NCBI GenBank assembly: GCA_002319815.1
Contig: DCFR01000030.1
Coordinates: 5,616 to 18,790 of the forward strand
Length of the DNA: 13,175 nt
Direction: 5' to 3'
Origin: Megamonas sp. UBA1799
GTDB lineage: Bacteria; Bacillota; Negativicutes; Selenomonadales; Selenomonadaceae
The number at the start of each line of letters is the position of its first letter. Within the stretch, counting starts at the first letter, position 1. The notes under the pieces were generated by a model, which saw only the letters and a list, made by a program, of their open reading frames with translations, was not told the DNA's origin and ran no database searches. The position numbers and the translations under genes were made by a program. This document shows, one piece after another, positions 1 to 6,934 of the stretch.

Positions 1-494
1 AACGTTTTTGGGCGACGCAGGCCCGGGAGCCGCTGCCGTATTATGAACATCACGAGATTGGTTATAATGATCGTATGAGCAATATTGTTGCGGGTATCGG
101 GCGCGGCCAAATGTTGCATTTGGACGAGCATGTTTGTAGAAAACGGGCAATTTATGAGCGTTATCGACGGGGATTCATGGGGCTGCCTGTTGGTATGAAC
201 CCATATTGGTCGGATAGTCGGCCAAATTTCTGGTTGAGTTGTCTGTTGCTGGATACAAAAGTGCAGGTTTCACCGGAAGATATACGTCAAAAGTTGTTGA
301 TGCATAATATAGAAGCGCGTCCAATCTGGAAACCCATGCATCTTCAGCCGGTGTTTGCGGGGAAGGATTTTCTTGCAAGCCGTGAGTGTGTGAGTGAGGA
401 TGTATTTCGGCGGGGATTGTGTCTGCCGAGTGATATCAAGATGACACCGGCGCAGCAGGATGTAGTCATCGGGATTATAAAGGATATTTTATAA
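1..494 (+). CDS. DegT/DnrJ/EryC1/StrS (PglE-like) sugar aminotransferase, 3' part
   Basis: The 5' end lies outside the window. The reading frame is already open at base 3 and yields 163 residues up to the TAA at 492-494. The visible part begins FWATQAREPLPYYEHHEIGY and continues with RMSN and AGIGRGQ, a block typical of PLP-dependent DegT-family sugar aminotransferases of the PglE/Per type. Further on, EARPIWKPMHLQPVF and GLCLPS are the conserved C-terminal signatures. Family members transfer an amino group from glutamate to a UDP- or GDP-4-keto-6-deoxysugar in the cytoplasm. The PLP lysine would be upstream and cannot be checked. The stop codon overlaps the ATG of the sugar transferase by one base, so the two are translationally coupled, and the neighbour's PglC-like character favours a UDP-bacillosamine-type product (inference). 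An internal ATG at 75 is not the start, because family similarity extends upstream of it. Confidence 0.92.
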   Translation, partial: RFWATQAREPLPYYEHHEIGYNDRMSNIVAGIGRGQMLHLDEHVCRKRAIYERYRRGFMGLPVGMNPYWSDSRPNFWLSCLLLDTKVQVSPEDIRQKLLMHNIEARPIWKPMHLQPVFAGKDFLASRECVSEDVFRRGLCLPSDIKMTPAQQDVVIGIIKDIL

Positions 495-1189
495 TGAATC
501 GGATGTATCAGTTATATGGGAAACGTTGTTTCGATTTTTTATGTGCGGGCGGAATGCTGTTTTGTGGCGCGTTTTTGTTGATGGGGCTGGCTGTTTTAGT
601 ACGTGTCCGGTTGGGTAAACCGGTACTTTTTTCACAGTGGAGGCCGGGGAAAGGTGGGCGTTTGTTTTGTTTGCATAAGTTTCGGTCGATGACAGACGAC
701 CGAGGGGGGGATGGGAGGTTGCTGCCAGATGCACAACGGTTGACGTCTTTTGGCCGTTGGCTGCGGGCGACTTCCTTGGATGAGTTGCCGGAGCTATGGA
801 ATATTTTGAAGGGTGATATGAGTTTTGTGGGGCCGCGTCCTCAATTGGTCAGGGATATGGTGTTTTTTAATGCTCAACAAATGCAGCGGCAGTCCGTTTA
901 TCCAGGGTTGACAGGTTTGGCTCAGATTCGTGGAAGAAATCGAATTTTGTGGGAGAAAAAATTTCAATATGATTTAGAATATGTACAATGTATATCTTTT
1001 GCGGAGGATATGAAAATTTTGTGGCATACTTTTTTTCAGGTGGCTGGACAGGTGAATATTGCTGCAGAGGGTATGGCAACGGCAGAGGATTTTGGCGATT
1101 ATTTGCTGCGTACGGGTAAAATATCGGAGGCGGAATATTGGAAGGGTATAGTTCGAGCCGAACATTTGCTGCACAAGGTGGAAATATGA
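494..1189 (+). CDS. PglC-like phosphoglycosyl transferase (bacterial sugar transferase), glycan initiation
   Basis: This 231-residue protein belongs to the small monotopic phosphoglycosyl transferases, which move a sugar-1-phosphate from a UDP-sugar onto undecaprenyl phosphate at the inner face of the membrane. Residues 10-36 are a KR-x-FDF start followed by a hydrophobic membrane-entering helix. KFRSM is near 58-62, the catalytic Asp-Glu dyad sits in TSLDELPEL (D96, E97), then come GDMSFVGPRP and GLTGLAQIRGRN. From recalled sequence, the C-terminal stretch (W-E-KKF, D, YV, ISF, D-KI, EG-T-E-F) follows Campylobacter PglC closely, more than WcaJ-type enzymes. The Ser-Pro pair that kinks the PglC re-entrant helix appears replaced by Ala-Phe (residues 26-27). 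The gene overlaps its neighbours at both ends (1 and 4 bases). A bacillosamine-type substrate is inferred from the preceding aminotransferase; other UDP-sugars are possible. Confidence 0.93.
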   Translation: MNRMYQLYGKRCFDFLCAGGMLFCGAFLLMGLAVLVRVRLGKPVLFSQWRPGKGGRLFCLHKFRSMTDDRGGDGRLLPDAQRLTSFGRWLRATSLDELPELWNILKGDMSFVGPRPQLVRDMVFFNAQQMQRQSVYPGLTGLAQIRGRNRILWEKKFQYDLEYVQCISFAEDMKILWHTFFQVAGQVNIAAEGMATAEDFGDYLLRTGKISEAEYWKGIVRAEHLLHKVEI

Positions 1190-1995
1190 AATTTTCGGTA
1201 CAGATGTGTGTTTATAATGGAGATGATGTTAAGTATTTTGAGGAAGCCGTACAAAGTATTTTGCAGCAATCACTGCTTCCGGACGAGGTGGTTCTGGTGG
1301 TTGATGGGCCAATCCGGCAAAAACTGGATGTGCTGGTGCAGCAATATGCGCGGTTGCCTTTGTTTAAGGTATTCCGGCTGCCGGTGAATCAAGGACTGGG
1401 GTATGCGCGGTGTTTTGGCCTAGAGCATTGTCGGTATGATTATGTTGCAATTATGGATGCCGATGATGTCAGTGTGCCGGATCGTTTTTTTCGGCAAATG
1501 CAATGTTTTGTGCAGGATGATCAATTGTGTGCTGTTGGCGGCAATATTCAGGAAGTGTATCCTGATGGAACATTGGCTGGGCGTAGGTTGGTGCCAGAAC
1601 TAAACGCGGATATCTATGATTATCTGCGGCGTCGATGTCCGTTCAATCATATGACAGTGATGTTTTGTAAGAAATCTGTTATAGCTGCTGGAGGATATTT
1701 AGATTGGTACTATAATGAAGATTATTATTTATGGATTCGCATGGCTCTGCAGAAATGTAAGTTTTATAATTTGCCGGCGGTTCTGGTACGAGCGCATGTG
1801 GATGCGGCTACTTATCAACGCCGGGGGGGCTGGCGTTATTTCTGTAGCGAATGTGCATTGCAAAAATTTATGTATCGTCATGGTATAATATCGATATATC
1901 GTTTTGGTGTTAATGTTTTTTTGCGATTTTGTCTGCAGGTGCTTTTTCCAAATTCAATACGAAAGTATATTTTTAGAAAATTTGCGAGGGATTGA
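1186..1995 (+). CDS. Family 2 glycosyltransferase (AmsE-like)
   Basis: A 269-residue cytoplasmic GT-A enzyme expected to add a sugar from a nucleotide donor to the lipid-linked glycan begun by the upstream transferase. Residues 1-12 form the first Rossmann strand (SVQMCVYNG), VVDG is at 38-41, NQGLGYAR at 68-75, the metal-binding DxD is MDADD (D91-D94), and YNEDYYLWIR (E178-D179) is the usual ED catalytic-base motif. The C-terminal 40 residues are basic and hydrophobic, suited to membrane association. I chose ATG 1186, which overlaps the previous stop as ATGA and has AGGTGG at 1175-1180, over an in-frame TTG at 1138 that would add 16 unconserved residues. The layout resembles amylovoran AmsE-type transferases. 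Donor and linkage cannot be read from the sequence. Confidence 0.92.
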   Translation: MKFSVQMCVYNGDDVKYFEEAVQSILQQSLLPDEVVLVVDGPIRQKLDVLVQQYARLPLFKVFRLPVNQGLGYARCFGLEHCRYDYVAIMDADDVSVPDRFFRQMQCFVQDDQLCAVGGNIQEVYPDGTLAGRRLVPELNADIYDYLRRRCPFNHMTVMFCKKSVIAAGGYLDWYYNEDYYLWIRMALQKCKFYNLPAVLVRAHVDAATYQRRGGWRYFCSECALQKFMYRHGIISIYRFGVNVFLRFCLQVLFPNSIRKYIFRKFARD

Positions 1996-1996
1996 T

Positions 1997-2887
1997 ATGG
2001 TAGAAAAGCTGGGACCTATGCTAATTAGCGAAGAGGAGCGAGCGGCTGTTCGCCCTCTACAGGAAAAATTGTTGGAAATTTTGCAGTATTTTGATGCATT
2101 TTGCCGTCAGTATGCAATTGAGTATTATATTTATGCCGGAACCATGTTAGGTGCTGTTCGTCATCAAGGGTTTATTCCCTGGGATGATGATATGGATGTG
2201 ATCTTAACACAGGTTAATTATGAAAAATTTTTACGATTGTTTGCTCTTTATGGGGATAAAAAACGATTTCATTTGCAGGTGTTTGGTTCATCAACGCATG
2301 AAAGTCTGTGGGGAAAACTGAGGGCCAATCATACTACGTTTATCGAAGATAATGTAAAGCATAAGAAAATTCATCAGGGTATTTTTATGGATTTGATGAC
2401 GATGCAGGATGCGCCTCAGGGAAAATTGGCGCAGTGCTGGCAATATATGATGGCAAAATTTTTAGTGGCGCAGGAGTATGCTTTTAAAAATAATCCGCCC
2501 AAGGGAATTCGATGGATAGACTTTGGAGTATGGGTCTTGTCAAAATTGCCGCGTTTTTTTTGTACGCGATTTGCTGCGCGTCAAGTGAAGCGTTTTGCCG
2601 GTGAAACTACGGCTTATTATTCACGTTTTACTGATGGTGGCATGGGGTTTCAGGGCGGATTTTTGAAGCGGTCTATGATGGGCAGGCCGCGTGAATATAC
2701 CTTTGAGGGCATTCAGGTCATGGGACCGCAGCATCCGGAGGAATTTTTACAGTTTATTTATGGCAATTGGCAGGAGCCGCCACCGATAGAAATAAGGACC
2801 AGGCATCATTGTATTTTTTATGATGTGCACAAGGATTTTCGTGAATATCTGGGATTTGATGAGCTGACGGATGAGCAGTATCTTTGA
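1997..2887 (+). CDS. LicD-family phosphotransferase (glycan phospho-decoration)
   Basis: A 296-residue protein with the LicD hallmark: AGTMLGAVRH at residues 47-56 followed by PWDDDMD at 61-67, a nucleotidyltransferase-fold active site with metal-binding aspartates. LicD proteins transfer phosphocholine from CDP-choline, or related phospho-groups, onto surface sugars; many LicD-domain proteins in glycan loci use other phospho-substituents. No choline uptake or activation genes (licA, licB, licC) are visible, so phosphocholine is only one option. ATG 1997 is used: it follows the GT2 stop by one base and has GAGGG at 1986-1990. An upstream in-frame ATG at 1904 would lie inside the GT2 gene and adds unrelated residues. 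Like its neighbours, the gene is AT-rich. The family call is firm; the transferred group is unknown. Confidence 0.9.
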   Translation: MVEKLGPMLISEEERAAVRPLQEKLLEILQYFDAFCRQYAIEYYIYAGTMLGAVRHQGFIPWDDDMDVILTQVNYEKFLRLFALYGDKKRFHLQVFGSSTHESLWGKLRANHTTFIEDNVKHKKIHQGIFMDLMTMQDAPQGKLAQCWQYMMAKFLVAQEYAFKNNPPKGIRWIDFGVWVLSKLPRFFCTRFAARQVKRFAGETTAYYSRFTDGGMGFQGGFLKRSMMGRPREYTFEGIQVMGPQHPEEFLQFIYGNWQEPPPIEIRTRHHCIFYDVHKDFREYLGFDELTDEQYL

Positions 2888-2916
2888 TTGAGTGTAGGAA
2901 ATTTTGAGGGAGCATT

Positions 2917-4656
2917 ATGAGGTCTTATTTAAAGATATTTACGATTTTGACACACAAACAATTAAAAATCTGCGGGTTTATTAGTATTATTATGTTGGTC
3001 GGTGCAATTTTTGAGGCGGTTGGAATTAGTATGGTGCTGCCTTTGATCACTCTGATGGGCCAGCCAAATTTTTTGATTGAGCATGAACGTATAGGTGCTT
3101 ATGCGGCTGAATGGGGCATTTGTACGCATGTGCAATTTCTGATGGTATGCACTTGCGGGCTCATTTTATTTTATATTATCAAGAACTTATTTCAGGCGGT
3201 TGCATTACGTATGCAGATTCATTTTGCAATGTATAATCAAATGGATTATGCCACGAATCTTTTGGCGCTTTATTTAAGCAAGCCGTATTTGTTTCATTTA
3301 GAGCATAATTCGGCTACTTTGTTGTGTAATATTACAAATGTAGGCTCAGTTGTTTTTATTAGTATATTGATTCCTACGTTGATGTTATTTACAGAGATTT
3401 TTACCGTGATTACAACTTGGATTGTGCTTCTGTTCATTGATCCGTTTGTGGCGACGGTTGTGGTCGGGCTGATGGCGGTTGTTATGTATGTTGTGCTGCA
3501 GGGATTCCGGCAACAGATTGCAGAACAAGGAAAGCTGCAGGCGGATTGTTCAGCGGTTATGATGAAATGGTTAAATCAAAGTTTGGGCGCTATCAGAGAG
3601 ATAAAAATATCGGGAAGGGAAAATTTTTTTTTAAATGCTTTTGACGCGACAAATCGTATTTTGGGACATGCTTCAGAGGCGTTTCAATTTTGGGTGAATG
3701 TTCCGCGGATGTTTATTGAAATGATTGCGGTTGTAGGAATTTTGGTTTTGATTATTGTCAAGCTTTTTATGGGATATGATCCAATGGCGATTATGCCTCT
3801 TTTAGGGGTATTAGTTTTGGCGTCCTTTCGATTGTTACCCAGTGCAAACCGCATTGTCAGCATGTCTAACGGCATTCGTTTTCAGCTGCCGATGCTTGAT
3901 ACTTTGTATCAGGATATGATGACGGTTAAAGCTATGGAGAAAGAAGCAACGGGATGTGTCTTGCATCGAAATCAGGCAAAAATGTCTTTTGAAAAAGCAG
4001 TGCAGATACGGAATTTGTCGTTTCAATATCCTCGTGGAGTTGAACCCGTATTTCAGCAGGCAAACTTTATTATTCCTAAGGGAAGTTTTGTGGGGATCAT
4101 CGGGCCGTCGGGAGCGGGAAAAACGACTTTTGCCGATCTTTTTTTGGGGCTTCTTAGGCCGAAGTCGGGCAGTATTTTGGCTGATAACGTGGATATATAT
4201 GAGAATATTCGGGGATGGCAGGCGAATTTAGCGTATGTGCCGCAAAGCATTTATTTAATGGATGGAACAATCCGTGAGAACGTGGCGTTAGGCGCGGCCG
4301 AACAAGATATTGATGATGCCATGGTGCATCAGGCGCTTCAAATGGCTGAACTGCAGGAATTTGTCGCCGGATTGCCGGATGGTATATTTACAGAGGTAGG
4401 AGAACGCGGTTCCTGGTTGTCCGGTGGACAGCGGCAGCGCATCGGGATTGCTCGAGCGCTTTACAATAAGCCTGAAGTTTTGGTGCTGGATGAAGCTACT
4501 TCTGCCTTGGATATTGCTACGGAAGAAAGCATCATGAATACAATTTTGCGCTTTAAGGGGCAAATCACGATTGTTGCGATTGCGCATAGGCTTAGTACAT
4601 TGGAGCATTGTGATTTTAAAGTACAGTTTTCTGATGGTGGTGCGAAAGTGTTGTAA
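2917..4656 (+). CDS. PglK-like ABC transporter, fused permease-ATPase (lipid-linked glycan flippase)
   Basis: A 579-residue half-transporter expected to work as a homodimer in the inner membrane. The first about 310 residues hold the six-helix type IV exporter domain. The nucleotide-binding domain shows Walker A GPSGAGKTT (396-404), Q-loop Q443, signature LSGGQ (501-505), Walker B with D525-E526, and H-loop H557, so it should be catalytically intact. The segment FRLLPSANRI just before the ATPase domain, and the N-terminal pattern ending LPLITLMG, match my recollection of Campylobacter PglK, which flips lipid-linked heptasaccharide. Together with a PglC-like initiator and a PglE-like aminotransferase, a flippase for an undecaprenyl-linked oligosaccharide is the best reading; a generic MsbA-type lipid exporter is less likely. 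It starts 29 bases after licD with GAGGGAGC upstream. No Wzx or Wzy is seen in the window. Confidence 0.9.
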   Translation: MRSYLKIFTILTHKQLKICGFISIIMLVGAIFEAVGISMVLPLITLMGQPNFLIEHERIGAYAAEWGICTHVQFLMVCTCGLILFYIIKNLFQAVALRMQIHFAMYNQMDYATNLLALYLSKPYLFHLEHNSATLLCNITNVGSVVFISILIPTLMLFTEIFTVITTWIVLLFIDPFVATVVVGLMAVVMYVVLQGFRQQIAEQGKLQADCSAVMMKWLNQSLGAIREIKISGRENFFLNAFDATNRILGHASEAFQFWVNVPRMFIEMIAVVGILVLIIVKLFMGYDPMAIMPLLGVLVLASFRLLPSANRIVSMSNGIRFQLPMLDTLYQDMMTVKAMEKEATGCVLHRNQAKMSFEKAVQIRNLSFQYPRGVEPVFQQANFIIPKGSFVGIIGPSGAGKTTFADLFLGLLRPKSGSILADNVDIYENIRGWQANLAYVPQSIYLMDGTIRENVALGAAEQDIDDAMVHQALQMAELQEFVAGLPDGIFTEVGERGSWLSGGQRQRIGIARALYNKPEVLVLDEATSALDIATEESIMNTILRFKGQITIVAIAHRLSTLEHCDFKVQFSDGGAKVL

Positions 4657-4803
4657 CGGAAATTTGTCTGGTCAATTTGCTGTTTTGTAGATAAAAGGGA
4701 AATAAGTAAGCAACTGTAATTTATGATACTGTTGAATCAAGTGGGCTCTTTGCCATTAGAGAAAGGGTACAAAACTTTGGGCGGGGTAAATGGAGGCGGA
4801 CAT
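4657..4803 (+). other. Intergenic spacer between the glycan operon and gmd
   Basis: This spacer contains no convincing gene or terminator. A weak promoter-like pair (TTGTCT 4664-4669 and TAGATA 4688-4693, 18-base spacing) is possible but unsupported. The gmd Shine-Dalgarno sequence GGAGG lies at 4792-4796. The spacer marks the switch from AT-rich genes to GC-rich ones. Confidence 0.4.
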
Positions 4804-5835
4804 ATGAAGAAAGCATTGATTACAGGGATTACGGGGCAGGATGGATCGTATTTATCGGAGCTTTTATTGGCAAAGGGCTATGAGGTGCATGGGATTATCC
4901 GGCGGCATAGTACAATCTGCACGCAGCGGATCGACCATCTGTATGATGATCCTGCATTGATTGGCCGATTTTTTCTGCATTATGGGGATTTGACGGATTC
5001 CTGCAATCTGACATCACTGATTCAGAAGATTCAGCCGGATGAGGTGTACAATCTGGGCGCGCAGTCGCATGTGGCGGTTTCGTTTGAGGTGCCGGAATAT
5101 ACGGCGGAGACGACGGGGGTCGGAACGATCCGACTGCTGGATGCGATTTATCAGAGCGGGGTTCAGTGCAAATTTTATCAGGCGTCGACATCGGAACTGT
5201 TCGGCGGGCTGCCGGGAACGGCGCCACAGGATGAGACGACGCCGTTTTATCCGAAGAGCCCATATGGAGCGGCGAAGCTGTATTCATACTGGATTACGGT
5301 AAACTATCGCGAGTCGTATGGTTTGTTTGCGGCGAATGGAATTTTGTTCAATCATGAGTCGCCGCGCCGGGGCGAGACTTTTGTGACGCGGAAGGTGACG
5401 ATTGCGCTGGCGAAGATTCTTGCCGGCAAGCAGGAGAAGCTGTCGCTCGGGAATCTCGACGCCAAGCGCGACTGGGGCTTTGCCGGCGATTATGTGGAAG
5501 GCATGTGGCGCATTCTGCAGCAGGATCAGCCGGGCGATTATGTGCTGGCAACGAATGAAACGCATACGGTGCGGGAGTTTGTCGAGGCGGCCTTTGCCGT
5601 GGGCGGCATTGCATTGGAGTGGCGCGGGACCGGGGTGCAGGAGCAGGGCGTAGATGCGAAGACCGGCAAGGTTCTGGTGGATATCAACCTACGGTATTTT
5701 CGTCCGGCCGAGGTGGAACTGCTTTGGGGGAATCCGGCGAAGGCGGAGCGCGAGCTTGGCTGGAAGCGGCAGGTAGACTTTAAAGCATTGGTAAAAATGA
5801 TGGTCGAGGCGGATATGGAGATGTACGGGAAATGA
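4804..5835 (+). CDS. gmd: GDP-mannose 4,6-dehydratase
   Basis: A 343-residue extended short-chain dehydrogenase that converts GDP-D-mannose to GDP-4-keto-6-deoxy-D-mannose using bound NADP, in the cytoplasm. The Rossmann motif GITGQDG is at residues 8-14. The catalytic set is T129 and E131 (in STSELFGG) with Y154 and K158 (SPYGAAK). NLGAQSHV, FNHESPRRGETFVTRK and KRDWGFAGDYVEGMW are family signatures. The length is slightly under that of E. coli Gmd (373). ATG 4804 is preceded by GGAGG with a 7-base gap and begins exactly at the conserved N-terminus; the frame is open to an ATG at 4723, but that would add 27 residues of no family character. The stop overlaps the fcl start by 4 bases. No manA, manB or manC is in view, so GDP-mannose must be made elsewhere. 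Confidence 0.97.
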   Translation: MKKALITGITGQDGSYLSELLLAKGYEVHGIIRRHSTICTQRIDHLYDDPALIGRFFLHYGDLTDSCNLTSLIQKIQPDEVYNLGAQSHVAVSFEVPEYTAETTGVGTIRLLDAIYQSGVQCKFYQASTSELFGGLPGTAPQDETTPFYPKSPYGAAKLYSYWITVNYRESYGLFAANGILFNHESPRRGETFVTRKVTIALAKILAGKQEKLSLGNLDAKRDWGFAGDYVEGMWRILQQDQPGDYVLATNETHTVREFVEAAFAVGGIALEWRGTGVQEQGVDAKTGKVLVDINLRYFRPAEVELLWGNPAKAERELGWKRQVDFKALVKMMVEADMEMYGK

Positions 5836-6776
5836 TGGAGAAGGATGCAAAGATTTATGTCGCCGGACATCGCGGGATGGTTGGCTCGGCGATTGTAAGG
5901 GCGCTGCAAAAGCAAGGGTATACGAATCTGCTGCTGCGGACATCGAAGGAGCTCGATCTGCGGTGGCAGGCGGCAGTTGAAGCGTTTTTTGCGGCGGAGA
6001 AGCCGGTGTATGTTTTCCTGGCGGCGGCCAAAGTCGGCGGCATCATGGCAAACAGCGAGCAGCCGGCGGATTTTATGTATGATAATATGATTCTGGAGAT
6101 GAATGTGCTGCAGGCGGCGTTTCAGAATCAGGTAAAGAAGCTGATGTTTCTTGGCAGTTCCTGTATTTACCCGCGGCTGGCGCCGCAGCCGATGCCGGAA
6201 AGTTGTCTTCTGACCAGCGCGCTGGAGCAGACGAACGAGGCGTATGCACTGGCGAAAATATCCGGGTTAAAGTATTGCGAGTATTTGAATCGGCAGTATG
6301 GGACGGATTATATTTCGGTGATGCCGACGAATTTGTACGGTCCTAATGATAACTATCATCCGCTGCATTCGCATGTATTGCCGGCGCTGATCCGGCGGTT
6401 TCATGAGGCGAAGGTTTCCGATGCGCCGGAGGTCGTAATCTGGGGTACGGGGCAGCCGCTGCGGGAATTTTTGTATGTGGATGATCTGGCGGATGCCTGC
6501 GTTTACCTGATGAATACATATTCCGGCAATGAGACAGTCAATCTCGGCACGGGCCGCGAATTGACGATCGGCGAGCTGGCGGCGTTGGTGAAAAAGGTGG
6601 TCGGCTATACGGGGCGCATCGCGTATGATTCGTCGAAGCCGGACGGCACGCCGCGTAAGCTGCTGGATGTCACCAAGCTGACGCGGCTGGGCTGGCATTA
6701 TAAGACGGAGCTGGCAGACGGCATCCGGCTGACGTACAAGGATTTTCTGACCAACGATATGCGCGCCGAGCGCTAA
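5832..6776 (+). CDS. fcl: GDP-L-fucose synthase (3,5-epimerase/4-reductase)
   Basis: A 314-residue NADPH-dependent enzyme that epimerises and reduces the Gmd product to GDP-L-fucose. The nucleotide-binding motif is AGHRGMVG (11-18). The active site has SSCIYP (S109-P114, with C111 as epimerase acid/base), Y138 and K142, and SHVLPAL with H181. KVGGIMAN and REFLYVDDLADAC are diagnostic of the family. It starts at ATG 5832 within the gmd stop (ATGA overlap); a second ATG follows directly at 5835 and cannot be excluded. The adjacent gmd gives the complete two-step GDP-fucose pathway. The product would feed fucosylation of a capsule, O-antigen or protein glycan, but no fucosyltransferase is recognisable in the window. 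Base composition is GC-rich like gmd and unlike the upstream glycan genes. Confidence 0.97.
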   Translation: MMEKDAKIYVAGHRGMVGSAIVRALQKQGYTNLLLRTSKELDLRWQAAVEAFFAAEKPVYVFLAAAKVGGIMANSEQPADFMYDNMILEMNVLQAAFQNQVKKLMFLGSSCIYPRLAPQPMPESCLLTSALEQTNEAYALAKISGLKYCEYLNRQYGTDYISVMPTNLYGPNDNYHPLHSHVLPALIRRFHEAKVSDAPEVVIWGTGQPLREFLYVDDLADACVYLMNTYSGNETVNLGTGRELTIGELAALVKKVVGYTGRIAYDSSKPDGTPRKLLDVTKLTRLGWHYKTELADGIRLTYKDFLTNDMRAER

Positions 6777-6800
6777 ATAATAATATACGGATACAATGTT

Positions 6801-6853
6801 AATGTCCCGCTCATGGCAAAGTTGGCGTCATGAGTGGGACATTTCCTTATTTT
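6801..6853 (+). terminator. Hairpin terminator after fcl
   Basis: The arms 6801-6817 and 6827-6843 can form a 17-base-pair stem with two G-U pairs and a 9-base loop. The downstream tail (TTTCCTTATTTT) is T-rich but interrupted, so termination may be only moderate. It sits 25 bases after the fcl stop, as expected for the end of the gmd-fcl transcript. Confidence 0.65.
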
Positions 6854-6864
6854 GAACTATAATG

Positions 6865-6913
6865 AAACTTTTATTCCCCAAAGTATTGAAAAATAAAAGT
6901 TTGGGGAATAAAA
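6865..6913. repeat. Nested inverted repeat upstream of the AAA/DUF4143 gene
   Basis: A perfect 14-base inverted repeat, TTTTATTCCCCAAA (6869-6882) and TTTGGGGAATAAAA (6900-6913), has a 17-base spacer. An overlapping perfect 11-base pair, AAACTTTTATT (6865-6875) and AATAAAAGTTT (6892-6902), shares the same arms, so two alternative hairpins or a composite operator are possible. There is no T tract after it, so it is not an ordinary terminator. The right arm covers the promoter spacer and -10 box. Confidence 0.8.
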
Positions 6914-6914
6914 T
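6886..6914 (+). promoter_or_regulatory. Sigma-70-type promoter for the AAA/DUF4143 ATPase
   Basis: TTGAAA (6886-6891) and TAAAAT (6909-6914) are separated by an ideal 17 bases. The predicted transcript start near 6921 leaves only about 14 bases before the GTG start, with AGGTGA at 6923-6928 as ribosome binding site. The -10 box is embedded in the inverted repeat, which suggests repression by a protein bound there (inference). Confidence 0.65.
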
Positions 6915-6934
6915 AAGGAGAGAGGTGATGGAAC

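Noticed and set aside
1904..1996. ATG 1904 as the licD start
   Set aside because: It would put 31 unrelated residues inside the GT2 coding region; ATG 1997 has its own SD.
4664..4693. TTGTCT-18-TAGATA as a gmd promoter
   Set aside because: The match to consensus is weak and nothing independent supports it, so it was not listed as a promoter.
4895..5287. 130-codon minus-strand frame opposite gmd
   Set aside because: It is a shadow of a highly conserved gene; its Pro/Ser/Arg-rich composition is typical of antisense frames.
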